Shown: positions 1 to 10,290, counted from the first letter of the stretch. The stretch is 11,710 nucleotides of DNA from Hypholoma sublateritium FD-334 SS-4 (GCA_000827495.1 KN817804.1:1-11710); one strand, 5' to 3'. Notes: generated by a model not told the origin, from the sequence alone. A program made the numbers and translations.

Positions 1-569
1 GGGCAACCCATGGCTGAAATCTATCATTACGGCGCTATAATCTGTTTCCGCCGTGTCTGTCGTTTACTTATCTCATACTAACTCGCTGTCTGTTGCTTTC
101 GCTCGCTTTTACTGTACCATAACGCTCCACATTACTTAACAGTCAACATTTTCATCATCTCTATTACTTCGCGCACTGTCAGTTGTAACACTGCTGGTTT
201 TGCCAATATAACAAGCCAGTGCTTTGTGCAACTGTTCTGAATCGCATACTGGACTTCAGTCAGTCAGGTCACTGGTACGGTCAGGTAAAAAAAATCAATA
301 CGACAAGTCGTCTCCATGCACGATGGTGATTTCAAAGGTTCGACTGACTCAATATTGAATTTCGAGCACTGAGCATCGTCGGGTCCGTGGAAAGCGGGCC
401 TGGTCTTTACATAACCAGTCATGTCAGTTGCATGTCAGCCTGCTTTCACCCACCACCCACGGTACGTTCAAGTTGAAAGTTGAGTACTCAGTGTTCACGT
501 TGAGCGCTGACTCGGAGCGCTTGAGCAGTCACTAGCACTAGTTGTCGACTAAGGAAGTGCCCAATTTCA
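1..569. other. non-coding 5' flank and promoter of the first F-box-like gene
   Basis: No convincing coding frame is seen. The stretch is of mixed composition and pyrimidine-rich near its left end, possibly the tail of a gene outside the window. From about 280 it shares short blocks with the DNA upstream of the second F-box copy: GTCAGGTAAAA at 280-290 (again at 2581-2591), and a GGGTCCG...GGCCTG block at 381-402 (again, with small gaps, at 2724-2743). This suggests the duplicated unit included the promoter. No clear TATA box stands out. Confidence 0.5.
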
Positions 570-2055
570 ATGTCACTCGAAAGCAATCTTGGCAACTCGA
601 ACCTAGGACTTCCTTATGATATTCAACTTCTCATTATCGATGAAGCGGCATCCGACCCAGCATTGCTTTCTGTTGTAAAAGCTTTCGCGTTGACCCATCA
701 TGCACTACGGGAACATTGCCAGAGACACATCTTTTCAGTAGTACCCTATGGCCAGCACGTTCCCATTCTCAAAATCCTGAAAGGCTCTCCTCACCTTGCA
801 CACTATATCCAGACGCTGCTAATACCAACGCACCTTCTGCATGTGCACCAACTGGAATGGGTTGCAAGCGGCGTAGAATTTCTCAGTAAGCTCCGCTATC
901 TCCACGACTTACGGATCTTCAAGGAAATTCTCCGACGCAATGTCTGGAAGGTCTGGCAGGATTTGTCCTGGTTGCATGTGCACCCCCAGCTTGCCACTGG
1001 ACTGCTCAGGCTCATCCATTCTCCCGCTCTGAGGACACTGCAGATGCATGATATAGATGGCTTTCCTCTCGAAGAATTTCTCCTCCTCGGTCGTTCGCCG
1101 CACCTCACGTCTCTCGATATTGCAGAACTGTGGGTTACCGACTCCTCGGACCACTGGTTTGACGACATTAACGAAAGACAAATGGAAAATCTAGACATTG
1201 ATGATGTCGACGAATCGTATGGCGATAAGTTATTGCAAGCTGCTGGAGGCGCCGTGTTTGACCCACTACACCTACTGAAACTTTCCGTGGGTGTGGGGAG
1301 CACGCGTGCTATGATGGTTATCCTTGGAACACATACATCACCTTCTGACTGTCCACTATTGATCCTCAGTCATATCCGCCAGTTGTCTGTGGTATGGATG
1401 GGTCCAGATAAATCCCCAACAGAATCACTGCTTATAGAATCTTCCTCTGGCGTTCAAGACCTTGAGGTCGTGTGTACGTCAACCTTCGGTATTCCAAGTC
1501 TTGAATGCACTCTAATACCTTGATACAGTGAATTTGGATGATAACTACTCTAGCTTCAAAGGGATCTCGTCCTCTATCCTCCGAGGAAGCTGTCAAGTGC
1601 TAGAAAATTTAGCGTTTTCCCAAGAAGGAAATCTATCTGCTAGTTTACTTCTCCAAAAAAACACGTTTCTCGGCATCCTCAAAGAAATGAAGCTACTCGC
1701 TGGTAGTGTGAATGCCTTGCGCGTAATGGTGATCAACTTTTCAATCAACGTCGACAATTATGGCGAATTGATGGAAGTACTGCGGAAAGCCTCCAAACAG
1801 TGCCGAAGGCTCGATGAAATCCTGGCCGAGCGTCAAAATTTCCCTGCCTTGAAAAAAATGCACCTTTCCATCACATTCCATATCATGGGGGACCTGTCGT
1901 CACTAAACAAAAAACCGAGGCTACAGCAATCTAATGACGCTTTCGCCGAAGAGGCGGCCTACATACAGCAATGTTTTTCAAAGCTCACTGCTATTTCAGC
2001 GATGGATCTCAAGGTCGACATAGTGCCGAAGTGGTACGGTGGTTACAATTACTAA
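570..2055 (+). CDS. F-box-like/LRR-type protein, two exons (tandem copy 1)
   Basis: Likely model: exon 570-1488, intron 1489-1528 (40 nt; donor GTATTC, CTAAT branch-like site, acceptor ACAG), exon 1529-2055, giving 481 residues. Unspliced reading ends at TGA 1521-1523; removing the intron restores a frame that stays open to TAA 2053-2055. The N-terminus (residues about 14-60, GLPYDIQLLIIDEAASDPAL followed by a THHALRE segment) resembles the degenerate F-box-like start of large fungal protein families. The rest has loosely spaced leucine-rich segments such as LRYLHDLRIF and SPHLTSLDIAEL. In such proteins the F-box would bind Skp1 of an SCF ubiquitin ligase and the LRRs would choose substrates; that role is inferred here. 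ATG 570 is chosen because the sequence around it (CCAATTTCAATGTCACTC) is identical at copy 2. A 40-nt intron is near the lower limit for these fungi, so a pseudogene cannot be excluded. Confidence 0.7.
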
Positions 2056-2060
2056 ATTTC

Positions 2061-2114
2061 ACAGGTACTTACATTCTCTCAGCAATCGTATACTTCTGCC
2101 GCATTTACTTTCCT
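2061..2114 (+). repeat. 3' flank shared by the two F-box copies (copy 1 member)
   Basis: The bases just after the copy 1 stop match those after the copy 2 stop (about 4331-4382), including ATACTTCTGC and GCTTTCCT/ACTTTCCT-like stretches. The tandem duplication therefore reached past the coding region into the 3' flank. Confidence 0.6.
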
Positions 2115-2170
2115 CCTGCTAGTGTCTATCTTTGTTCACTATATACGGGACGTACTAGAGGGCTCCCCTC

Positions 2171-2580
2171 GAAGACTTTCTCTACCTGTGCCTCACGTTT
2201 GATCTTTCATGCTCGATATCAAGTTGTCCGGTGAGAATGTTCTCGGAAATCGGCTCTACTGGTATCCTACATCTCAAAGGCGGTAAGTAGTTGGGGCTTG
2301 GACGCGTCGCTTCGGAGGTTATGGGTATCCGACCAAGGTGTACCGAACCTAGCGAAGCGATACCCTCTATAAGCGCGGCGCGATGAGATTGACCGGCGGC
2401 AAGCAGCCCGGGAGATGCGGGGCATGTTGATGGCGACCTGGAAGCGGCGCGTATCGTGAGCGGCGTCGTCGTCGAGGTCCGAGGAGAGGGCGTTCAAGGT
2501 ACTTAGTGTATTAGAGTCGCGGCCAAATCACGGCGCGCTTGGCCGCGCCAGCGCTGCGGGAGGCTGCGGGTCATAGTCAA
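2171..2580. other. GC-rich unassigned tract between the two F-box copies
   Basis: From about 2267 to 2575 base composition becomes clearly GC-rich (runs such as GCGGCGTCGTCGTCGAGG), unlike the AT-rich flanks. It is not found upstream of copy 1 or downstream of copy 2, so it is not part of the duplicated unit. A perfect 8-bp inverted repeat (GCGGCCAA 2519-2526 / TTGGCCGC 2539-2546) lies near its right end. One minus-strand frame stays open at 2267-2497 but resembles no family I recognise. It could be a transposon relic or a captured gene fragment; nothing in the sequence decides this. Confidence 0.4.
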
Positions 2581-2851
2581 GTCAGGTAAAAATAAATATT
2601 CTCCAGCTAACTTCTCCACAACATTACCGGTGCTCGTGAAGCACATTCAAATATATGATACATACATGAACGGTTGAGCGCTGCCAAGCATCATTAATAC
2701 CATTTACAAGGCCATCGCCGGTTGGGTCCGGGAAGCCGGCCTGCATGTGCCGGATCTATTTTCCATTGTTTCCTGGTCAATTCCTGGCAATTGTTTCCAC
2801 CCAACCTTGACCCAAACACAACCCAAACACCGCCCAAGTTGGCCAATTTCA

Positions 2852-4326
2852 ATGTCACTCAAAAAAGTCAATCTTAGCACTTCAAACCCAGGACTTCCTT
2901 ATGATATTCAACTTCTCATTATCGATGTCGATGAAGCGTCATCCGACCCAGCACTTCTTTCTGTTGTAAAATCTCTTGCATTGACCCATCATGCACTACG
3001 GGAACTTTGTCAGAAACACATCTTCTCAACAGTACCCTATAAACGGCACATATCCGTTCTCAAAGTTCTGAGAGGTTCCCCTCAGCTTGCACGCTATATC
3101 CAGACGCTGGTCAACTCACCTTCTACTTGGGCGCAAACTGGTTGCAAGGGGCGTAGAATTTCTCAGCATGCTCCACAATCTTCGCGAGCTACGGATCTTC
3201 AAGGGGCAGAACTGGGAGGAATTCTCCTGGCTGCAAGTTCGTCCTCAGCTTGCTGCTGAGCTGCTCAGACTCATCCACTCTCCCATCCTGCGGTCGCTTC
3301 AAATACGTGATATAGTTAAATTTCCTCTGCGGGATTTTCTCCTCCTGGGTCGTTCACCACATCTCACATCTCTCATGATTGCAAGACTGCGCTTTCAAGC
3401 CGACTCGGAAATCTTGACCAACAACATCGACGAAGGCCACAACGAGAGACAGCTAGAAAGTCTAGGCACTTCTAATGTCGGCGAATCGGAAGAAAACAAG
3501 GGGCTTGAAACTGCTGCAGGCGACTCCGGGGATTCCTTGCATGACCTACCACGGCTACAGGAACTATGCGTTGGAATGGAGAGCAGGAATGTTTTAAAAA
3601 TAACCCTTGGAACCGCTCCAGATTCGCTTTCCCGTGGCCATCCACTGTTTGACCTGAGTTATATCCGCAAGATGTCTGTAGTATGGATGGGGACGAAGTG
3701 CCGAGCAGAAAGACTGCTTATAAAATCTTCCTCTGGCGTTAAAGCCCTTGAAGTCCGCTGTACGTCAACCTTCAGCTTTCGACTCCTGAATATATTCTCA
3801 TGTCATAGTACAGTGGGTTTCAATATCTCCAGCTTCCTAGGCGTCTCGTCGCCTATTCTCCGAGGGAGCTGCCGAGTTCTGGAGAAACTAACACTTTCGC
3901 AAAGAGATGAACTAGAAGCTTACTCAATACTTGATAGTCAAAGCCCATTTCTCGGCGTCCTCAAAGAAATGAAGCTTCTTGCTGGTAATGTGACCGCTTT
4001 GAGCGCAATAGTGATTGACTTTTCACTTAACGTCGACATGTATTCGGAATTGATCCGAACTATACTTTGGGAAGTCTTGAAACAGTGCGGTTGAAGGCTC
4101 GACAAAATCCTTGCTAAGCGTGAAAATTTCCCTGCTTTGCAGAAAGTGCACATTTCCATTACATTCAATATCAGGATCACCAGAAGAAAATCCGCGGCAA
4201 TCTCATAAGAATTTCGCTGAAAAGGCCGATGCCTACATACAGAAATGTTTTACAGAGCTCGCCGCCATTTCGGCGATGGATCTCAAGGTCGACATGGTGG
4301 ATAACCTCTGTCATTTCGGCGCCTAA
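2852..4326 (+). pseudogene. decayed tandem copy 2 of the F-box-like/LRR gene
   Basis: It matches copy 1 along its whole length, from the shared ATG context through the F-box-like start (GLPYDIQLLIIDVDEASSDP) to the C-terminal AISAMDLKVDMV segment. The frame is broken in at least three places relative to copy 1: a net 11-nt loss after about 3109, an in-frame TGA at 4092-4094 created by a 3-nt insertion where copy 1 reads CRRLDE, and a net 17-nt loss at about 4166-4215. Homology resumes in a new frame after each indel, as expected of decay rather than splicing. A 53-nt intron (GTTGAA...TTTGCAG, about 4089-4141) would skip the TGA, but the skipped bases still read as protein matching copy 1. The copy-1 intron position is present at 3775-3813, with GC in place of the GT donor. 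A truncated product from 3087-4094 cannot be excluded. Confidence 0.75.
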
Positions 4327-4330
4327 TTTT

Positions 4331-4382
4331 CATAAGTACACTCTCAGAGTAATCATATATACTTCTGCTGCATCTGCTTTCC
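4331..4382 (+). repeat. 3' flank shared by the two F-box copies (copy 2 member)
   Basis: Counterpart of the block at 2061-2114. Similarity fades beyond about 4390, which marks the visible right edge of the duplicated unit. Confidence 0.6.
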
Positions 4383-4538
4383 TGAAGGTCTTCGCTTACT
4401 CCATGTACGGATACCAGCCTGCCACTATATACTCTGTCGTCTCATTGTTCTTATCACTAACTTACCTTCCCTACACTGCTTTTCATAACTCCCCGGGATA
4501 AAAGACTAATTGCAAAGGCATATCAATGACTAGCCGTC

Positions 4539-5378
4539 TTAGGGACGGTGATTAAAGGGAAGCAACCGATTTGGTACGATATAAATTGGCTCAGACGTGT
4601 TCGATGGATGTGGAAGAGTCTCGCATTTTTTATTGGGTTCTCTGACCATCTAGATATTTATGGCGAAACCAGGAACTGGTCAAGTGATACCAAAGGCTCG
4701 AGGGAAATACTTACAAGCTGAATTGGGATGGGGTTTCCTGTCCACTCAGGATTGTCATCCCCCAAATAGTACGTGCCAACGGTTTGGAACCCGTGCGAGT
4801 TGTAAAATGCTTCATTGAGAATATTACTTGATTGGAGAAACAATGCTCGACTGCAAGAATCAGCCTGTTATTTTATCGCCATTAATTGTCAGATCCTGCA
4901 TTAGTTTATAGAAAGGGCAAGGTAACACACTAGATCATTGATGGCTTCAAGAAGCACTCCGCCATATCCACGGCCTTGACTGTGCGAGTCTGTGGCCAAG
5001 ATGTCAACATACATCATAGTTGGAAGCCGATTGCCTATAGTTTCTTCTACCACAACTTTCAATTTTCTGGCTTGTTCGTCAGCTCTCTGCGTGTGATCAG
5101 AAAACTAGCATAATATTAGAGCGCGAAAGCAGACCTTTTTCTGCTCTGCCGTCGGGTAAGGCCCAGAAAAAACAATGCGTGATAAATATTCAATCACTCG
5201 ATCAATCAGTTTCTGAGGCCTGCCAATTTCAGGGTGGCTGCAAGAATTGGAAGAGTATCGACTGTCAGCATCTCCTGAACAGTTGCATTTGGTTCCCTTA
5301 CACGACAACCAGAGCAGTGCCGGCTTCCACCGTCAGCACCACCTCGCGTGTTTTCAAAAAGGTCAGGTATATAAAATC
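4539..5378 (-). CDS. GNAT-family N-acetyltransferase, 5' end unresolved
   Basis: Five minus-strand exons join in one frame: 5378-5302, 5237-5135, 5086-4931, 4864-4715 and 4649-4539 (stop TAA at 4541-4539), giving 198 residues. Introns are 48-66 nt with GT-AG ends. The GNAT motif A for acetyl-CoA pyrophosphate binding is clear: VDILATDSHSQGRGYGG, with the Q-x-x-G-x-G core, followed by a helix (VLLEAINDL). The next exons carry the usual C-terminal part: SSNILNEAFYNSHGF, the GDDNP turn, then LMVREP. Such proteins transfer acetyl groups from acetyl-CoA to small amines or proteins; the substrate here is unknown. The N-terminal strand and helix are missing from this model. They should lie upstream, possibly in the open frame 5672-5445, but I could not find a splice that joins it. 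The gene points toward the F-box pseudogene (tail to tail). Confidence 0.8.
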
Positions 5379-5444
5379 CTGCGCTCGGGACTGTGCACGA
5401 GGTGCCTTATTTCCCTACCAAACAACAGTTTCAGAGGTCACCGA

Positions 5445-5672
5445 CTACGTAGAATAGCGCAAAAGGAGCTTACAGCATTCATATATAATACAAAAGGATC
5501 GAATTTGAAAGCGCTTTCCAACGTTTTGACCGCTTTCCATAGATGTCCTAGATTTAAACGGTTTCAATAACCTAGAGTGTACCGCGACGATGACAGTGTC
5601 ACTATATCGCATGCGCGTTGGCTTGACATGTGGACCTGGGGGTACTTGGCGTTCCTGTACGTTCATGTCCAT
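5445..5672 (-). CDS. possible N-terminal exon region of the acetyltransferase (tentative)
   Basis: An open minus-strand frame beginning with ATG at 5672-5670 lies just upstream of the acetyltransferase exons. Residues about 17-40 (VKPTRMRYSDTVIVAVHSR) loosely resemble the first strand and helix of GNAT proteins. A good donor (GTAAGC) occurs near 5468, but its phase does not fit the best downstream acceptors. It may be untranslated or unrelated sequence. Confidence 0.2.
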   Translation of the reverse strand: MDMNVQERQVPPGPHVKPTRMRYSDTVIVAVHSRLLKPFKSRTSMESGQNVGKRFQIRSFCIIYECCKLLLRYST

Positions 5673-6193
5673 TTTTCAGTTGGACGAAGTAAGTAGATGA
5701 GGGGTTCCGGTGACCCCGAAAATTGCGACAAACAGGAAATGGAGGAAAAGAAGAAATCGAGAGAAACATCAGTCTGGACCCAGCGGAGTCATATGATGTT
5801 GGCCCGGGGTGCGTAAATTTCTCAGGCCCACCATAACTTGAACTTGATACACATTTTCTTCTTGCTGGAGCGCCAATGGAGCGCTCGGGAAATAAGGAGG
5901 TTGGTCGGAAATATGTTGGTCAACCAGTCGAACTTTACTCAAGGGACTCTCCATTAGTCACGAGCAAGTTGAAGTTCGGTTTACGACACCTCAAAGTTAG
6001 AGCAATGTCTAATAGACAACTTGGCGACTACAAACGAGGAAAAGGTCACGGCGTAAGGCACCATCGGTCCAAAACTGAGGTTTTCCTGAAAAACTGTCAG
6101 GCGTTCAATCGAAAGCAACAGCCAGCGTGCTAAAATCGGTACAGGAGGATTTTCAGGAATCTGTATCTCACATTCTTGGTGTCCGACCTAGCT

Positions 6194-6469
6194 TCACGTT
6201 CCATGCAAGGGGCACTCAGTCGGAGCTATTCCGGTTCCCGTCCTAGTTATGGGCAAGTCCTCGAGAGTCGAGTCGAAACTGAAAGTCGTCTTGGAAATTG
6301 CTTGCAAAGTTGCAGCCGTCCCAAAGTCGTCCGGACTCCGGACATTGGAGTCCGGCACGTGATCCTGACTGGACCCCGTGGACGCCGCGCGGCGCGCGCC
6401 TCGAGGTTTCACTGCCGGCCCAGTAGTATCTGAAGTGAAATCTTCGCTCAGCACCACCACTTCCGCCAT
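6194..6469 (-). CDS. weak candidate: short ORF divergent from H2A
   Basis: A 91-residue frame starts at ATG 6469-6467 on the minus strand in a reasonable context (GGGTAATGGCGG). It is rich in Ser, Thr, Ala and Arg, with no known domain. It occupies the position where a divergently transcribed H2B would be expected in fungi, but it is clearly not H2B. It could be the first exon of an unrecognised gene or a chance frame in GC-rich promoter DNA. Confidence 0.15.
   Translation of the reverse strand: MAEVVVLSEDFTSDTTGPAVKPRGARRAASTGSSQDHVPDSNVRSPDDFGTAATLQAISKTTFSFDSTLEDLPITRTGTGIAPTECPLHGT
6331..6361. promoter_or_regulatory. 9-bp inverted repeat followed by a CACGTG E-box
   Basis: CCGGACTCC (6331-6339) is the exact reverse complement of GGAGTCCGG (6347-6355), with a 7-nt spacer, and is directly followed by CACGTG (6356-6361). 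CACGTG is the core bound by bHLH factors such as Cbf1 in fungi. The site lies about 150 bp upstream of the H2A ATG. Use as a control site is inferred from position and symmetry only. Confidence 0.35.
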
Positions 6470-6508
6470 TACCCACTTTTGCGCGCAGTAAAACCATTAC
6501 GGCCTACA

Positions 6509-7251
<743 letters not shown>

Positions 7252-7863
7252 AGCTTAATCGACAATCGGTCCTTGAGTCTAAGCGCTAGACTTAGGTCGC
7301 GCAATGGTACATCACCCCATAATTCACAGAAGTAATCTGTACTTTAAAACTGTATTTGTCGCAACTATGTTTCTTGTACAACTATATCATTTTATTATGT
7401 ACCTTGTCGGTTCCCCAATGTTCCTTACCAAGTGGAAATCAACTAAAAGACAGAGTCACCCCTTCTTTGGGATGCTAATTTAGCGCATATATCGACATAT
7501 ACACGGACTAGATAGTCGCCACTCGCGAGATACATACACGGTGAAGTTACATAGGACTATGGAACAGTAAAATGGCTACTCCCGTGAAGAACCATGGAAT
7601 ATCTTTCTTTTGTCTGTCTCAACTTGAAGTCTCTCTTTGGCCTGTCTAACTTACATGCGTAAATCATTCAACGCCGTGACTCCTGAATTGTCTCCCTTGG
7701 CGTTATTTAATGCGGTACAAAAACTTAGTAAGAAAGCAGAAAGCCAATTTCATCGGTGACCGTAGGTTGGACATTCGTGTTTTGCGGTTTATCTAAGTTA
7801 CCCAGGCACCAAGCAGTGAGTGCCACCGGATCAAAAGCGGGTGGATTGGGCCGGTGCTTGGTG
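7252..7863. other. intergenic region between H2A and the glycosyltransferase gene
   Basis: It holds the 3' flank of H2A and the promoter or leader of the next gene. It is AT-rich in its middle part (about 7340-7410). A TATA-like GTTATTTAATGC occurs near 7702. A frame open from 7732 continues into the glycosyltransferase but has no ATG before 7864. Nothing else is recognised. Confidence 0.4.
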
Positions 7864-9780
7864 ATGTTAGGAATCAAACCCGCTAAACGAAATATGTTGC
7901 AGCGGGACAAACCCGACGACTTCGACGACGACATTCGGACGACGCTCCCAACTTTCCCAATGCGCTGGACCGCCCCACTGGACAGGCGCGAGATTGGATT
8001 TATTCTGCTATGCTTAGGCACCTATTTCGTCGCATACAACATTGAAATCACACTGCAAGTGCTTGGCATAGACGCCGCCGCCACGAAAGGAGCAGTTTTG
8101 AGTCGGCTGGGGGTCGGGAGCACGGTCATCGGCGATGACGGTCGCAAACCTGCAGGGTGGCGGGACTCTCTCGAGCTTGACATCTTTGGCACATGGCAAT
8201 GGTTTCGGGGGCATGTCGCAGGCGACGGGACGGAAAGGAGCCAATTGACGGGTTCTGGCCGCCACGGCGCGCAGTGGGTAGCCCTAAAAGACATCGAGGA
8301 CGTCGGTGGCTTGCAAAAACCATTCGGAGACTCGACGGTCAATGACGTGCTTCAAAACTGGGGTGACGATATACCTCAAACGCGGCTAGTAAACCACGCA
8401 TCAGGTGCGTTTGCCGACTACCACTTTCTTTCGCTCGCTCAATGAGATACAGGATACACCACATTAGACAATGTCTACCTCCTCAACGGGAGTGTATATC
8501 TAGTTACAGACAGTGGAAACACATTGCCAGCTATGTCAACAATCTTGTCCAGCACAGGAGCCGGATTCAAGGAATGGCAAGCAATATCACCGCAAGAAGG
8601 GCGTACGATTTTTGGAAAATCCGGCTCGACGTACGTCGTAAACCTTGTATTTATCCTTCCAATATTGAAAGTTTTACGATAGAATACGAGGGGTCTCTTG
8701 GATGCACGCGGACTCGACACCAGGTATGAGTTTTGTTATTCGCAGTCCACTGAATCTCAGATGTTTCAGATAACTTCACGTTGTTTGCTCTATGGAGAAC
8801 ATACAGCTCTCTCGATACCTCAATAACCAGTTCCGGGACAACGTCACTACCCCTTCCCCGCCGACTCATCTTCCCGCACAACACTTTCTTCACTGATCCT
8901 GATCCCAACGTCGAAGCCCCCTATCGAAAACGGCAGCGATTCGACACCGGTTTCCATCCATACACAGCAAAAGCCGCATTCCCCTTTCTCAGTGTAATGT
9001 ACAAACAGGATTGGGAAGATTATCACGCCATGACAGTCCCCTTTATCTTTGAGCGGCTTGTAATTGCCGACCGGTCTGCCGCCGTCAAGGCAGGCCAGCC
9101 AGCCTATGCATCTGCCTTGTCTCTTGAATCGTCGACTCACTGGTGGGAGCCTGTGCGGAAGAACATGGCGCAATATCTCGGCGAGTACGAGGTGAAGAAG
9201 CGGTCAAAGAAGGATATCACCTACATTCACAACCAAGGGACTAGCGGTGCTAAATTGTCCGACGAAGACCATAACATACTCGTGAAAAGTTTGCAAAATT
9301 TGGCATGGAAGGAGGGGCACGAGATCAACATCATATCCACGGAACTTACGCATACGAATTGGACAACGCGGATGACTGGTATCGTCAAGTCTTCTGTAAG
9401 TGCTGTGGATTCCTGTGACCTTACTTTACTGATTGTGTACCATCTAGATTGTGCTTGGTGTCCACGGGAACCACTTATTGGATGGACTCTTCATGCGCCC
9501 GAGTCCGCAATCTACACTGCTAGAACTGTTCCCAGCCAACACCTTTGTACGGGATAGGGAGCTCGCTGTGCGTTCAGTAGGTCTGCAGTACCGCGCGTTG
9601 CGGGACACCAGGTACGTTCGGCATCTTGGTATTGTCAACGCCGTAGTTGATGCGCTTTCGTGACGCAGTGAATTTAGCACGGAATTACCAATGGTAGTGC
9701 CCCCAAAAGACGACGACACTGTATCCATCGACGTGGACACCATCATCCGGAACATCAAGGCCGCCCTTGCTCTCCCTTAA
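7864..9780 (+). CDS. GT61-type (DUF563) glycosyltransferase, six exons, Golgi type II membrane protein
   Basis: Exons: 7864-8404, 8453-8630, 8683-8723, 8770-9395, 9448-9611, 9669-9780 (TAA at the end); 1662 nt, 553 residues; introns 46-57 nt, GT-AG. Every junction restores family-like sequence: HASGYTTLDNVYLLNG, SGSTIRGVSWM, then DNFTLFALWRTYSSLD (W262), and later the nucleotide-sugar site LGVHGNHLLDGLFM with H468-G-N. One predicted membrane span (about residues 44-62, IGFILLCLGTYFVAYNIEI) follows a short basic N-terminus, the type II layout of Golgi enzymes. N-glycosylation sequons NGS (192) and NFT (255) fall in the lumenal part. GT61 members transfer xylose, arabinose or GlcNAc to glycans or proteins; the fungal substrate is unknown. 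ATG 7864 is the first in frame; 7894 or 7960 are possible starts, the last giving the tightest signal anchor. Confidence 0.85.
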
Positions 9781-10127
9781 ATGCTATCTAGCTGATACTT
9801 CTCGTCGCTGTATACTACCTTGGACCACGCTGGACGCCATCATGACCGTCGCTTGTATATCTATAATGGTCTCCCCTTGCTTTCTTTCTTGCTACGGTTT
9901 GTTCTGTCAACCGTCACCTGATGGTTTGACACACCTACCTCCTCCCTCGATCTCTTGCCCATGTTTATTTCCATCCAACCCCCGTCGTCGTCGTCGGCAT
10001 GCACCATTCACTCATTTTGGACCTAGATTCCCATGCAATACATATATCATAACTTATCCACTCGGACAGGCATCTACACCCTTACGTGTAAAGACCTGCT
10101 ATCGCTATCCTTGAATTATAATCAACG

Positions 10128-10142
10128 TTGACGCAACGTCAA
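10128..10142. repeat. short perfect inverted repeat TTGACG-CAA-CGTCAA
   Basis: Six-base arms with a 3-nt spacer, about 350 bp after the glycosyltransferase stop. A protein-binding half-site pair or a weak hairpin is possible; function unknown. Confidence 0.3.
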
Positions 10143-10270
10143 TACGTCTTGCTTCTCTCGAAGTTAGTATTGATAAGTTGGACGATCATCAGGGCAACAA
10201 CGTGCTGACGGTTATCCTTAGACAGAGACTAAAAATGGTACCATTCTTCGTCAAATTGGGTCAAACTATG

Positions 10271-10290
10271 GGCTACTGTGGGCTACTGTG
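10271..10290. repeat. 10-bp perfect tandem duplication
   Basis: GGCTACTGTG occurs twice with no gap. This is a simple local duplication in non-coding DNA. Confidence 0.7.

Larger units (their letters stand above)
5673..6508. other. intergenic stretch upstream of histone H2A
   Basis: No gene is convincingly supported here. Several short open frames exist on both strands without recognisable domains. The right part is GC-richer, with a run of GCGC alternations at about 6385-6400, a perfect inverted repeat at 6331-6355, an adjacent CACGTG, and TTTTGCGCGC at 6477-6486 close to the H2A start. It probably contains the H2A promoter. Confidence 0.4.

Noticed and set aside
4089..4141. A 53-nt intron in F-box copy 2 that would remove the TGA stop
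   Set aside because: The would-be intron still encodes residues matching copy 1 (RLDKILAKRENFPALQ), and the frame after splicing does not match copy 1.
5876..6133. 85-residue open frame on the plus strand
   Set aside because: No domain, no family resemblance and no splice context; composition looks like intergenic DNA.
6194..6469. Divergent H2B gene upstream of H2A
   Set aside because: The frame has none of the conserved H2B helices and is far too Ser/Thr/Arg-rich.
7725..8021. Minus-strand open frames over the glycosyltransferase exons
   Set aside because: They are shadows of a well-supported plus-strand gene.
9767..10114. 115-residue open frame after the glycosyltransferase
   Set aside because: It overlaps the last codons of that gene in another frame and starts from a non-ATG codon; its Cys/Pro-rich translation is typical of a 3' flank.
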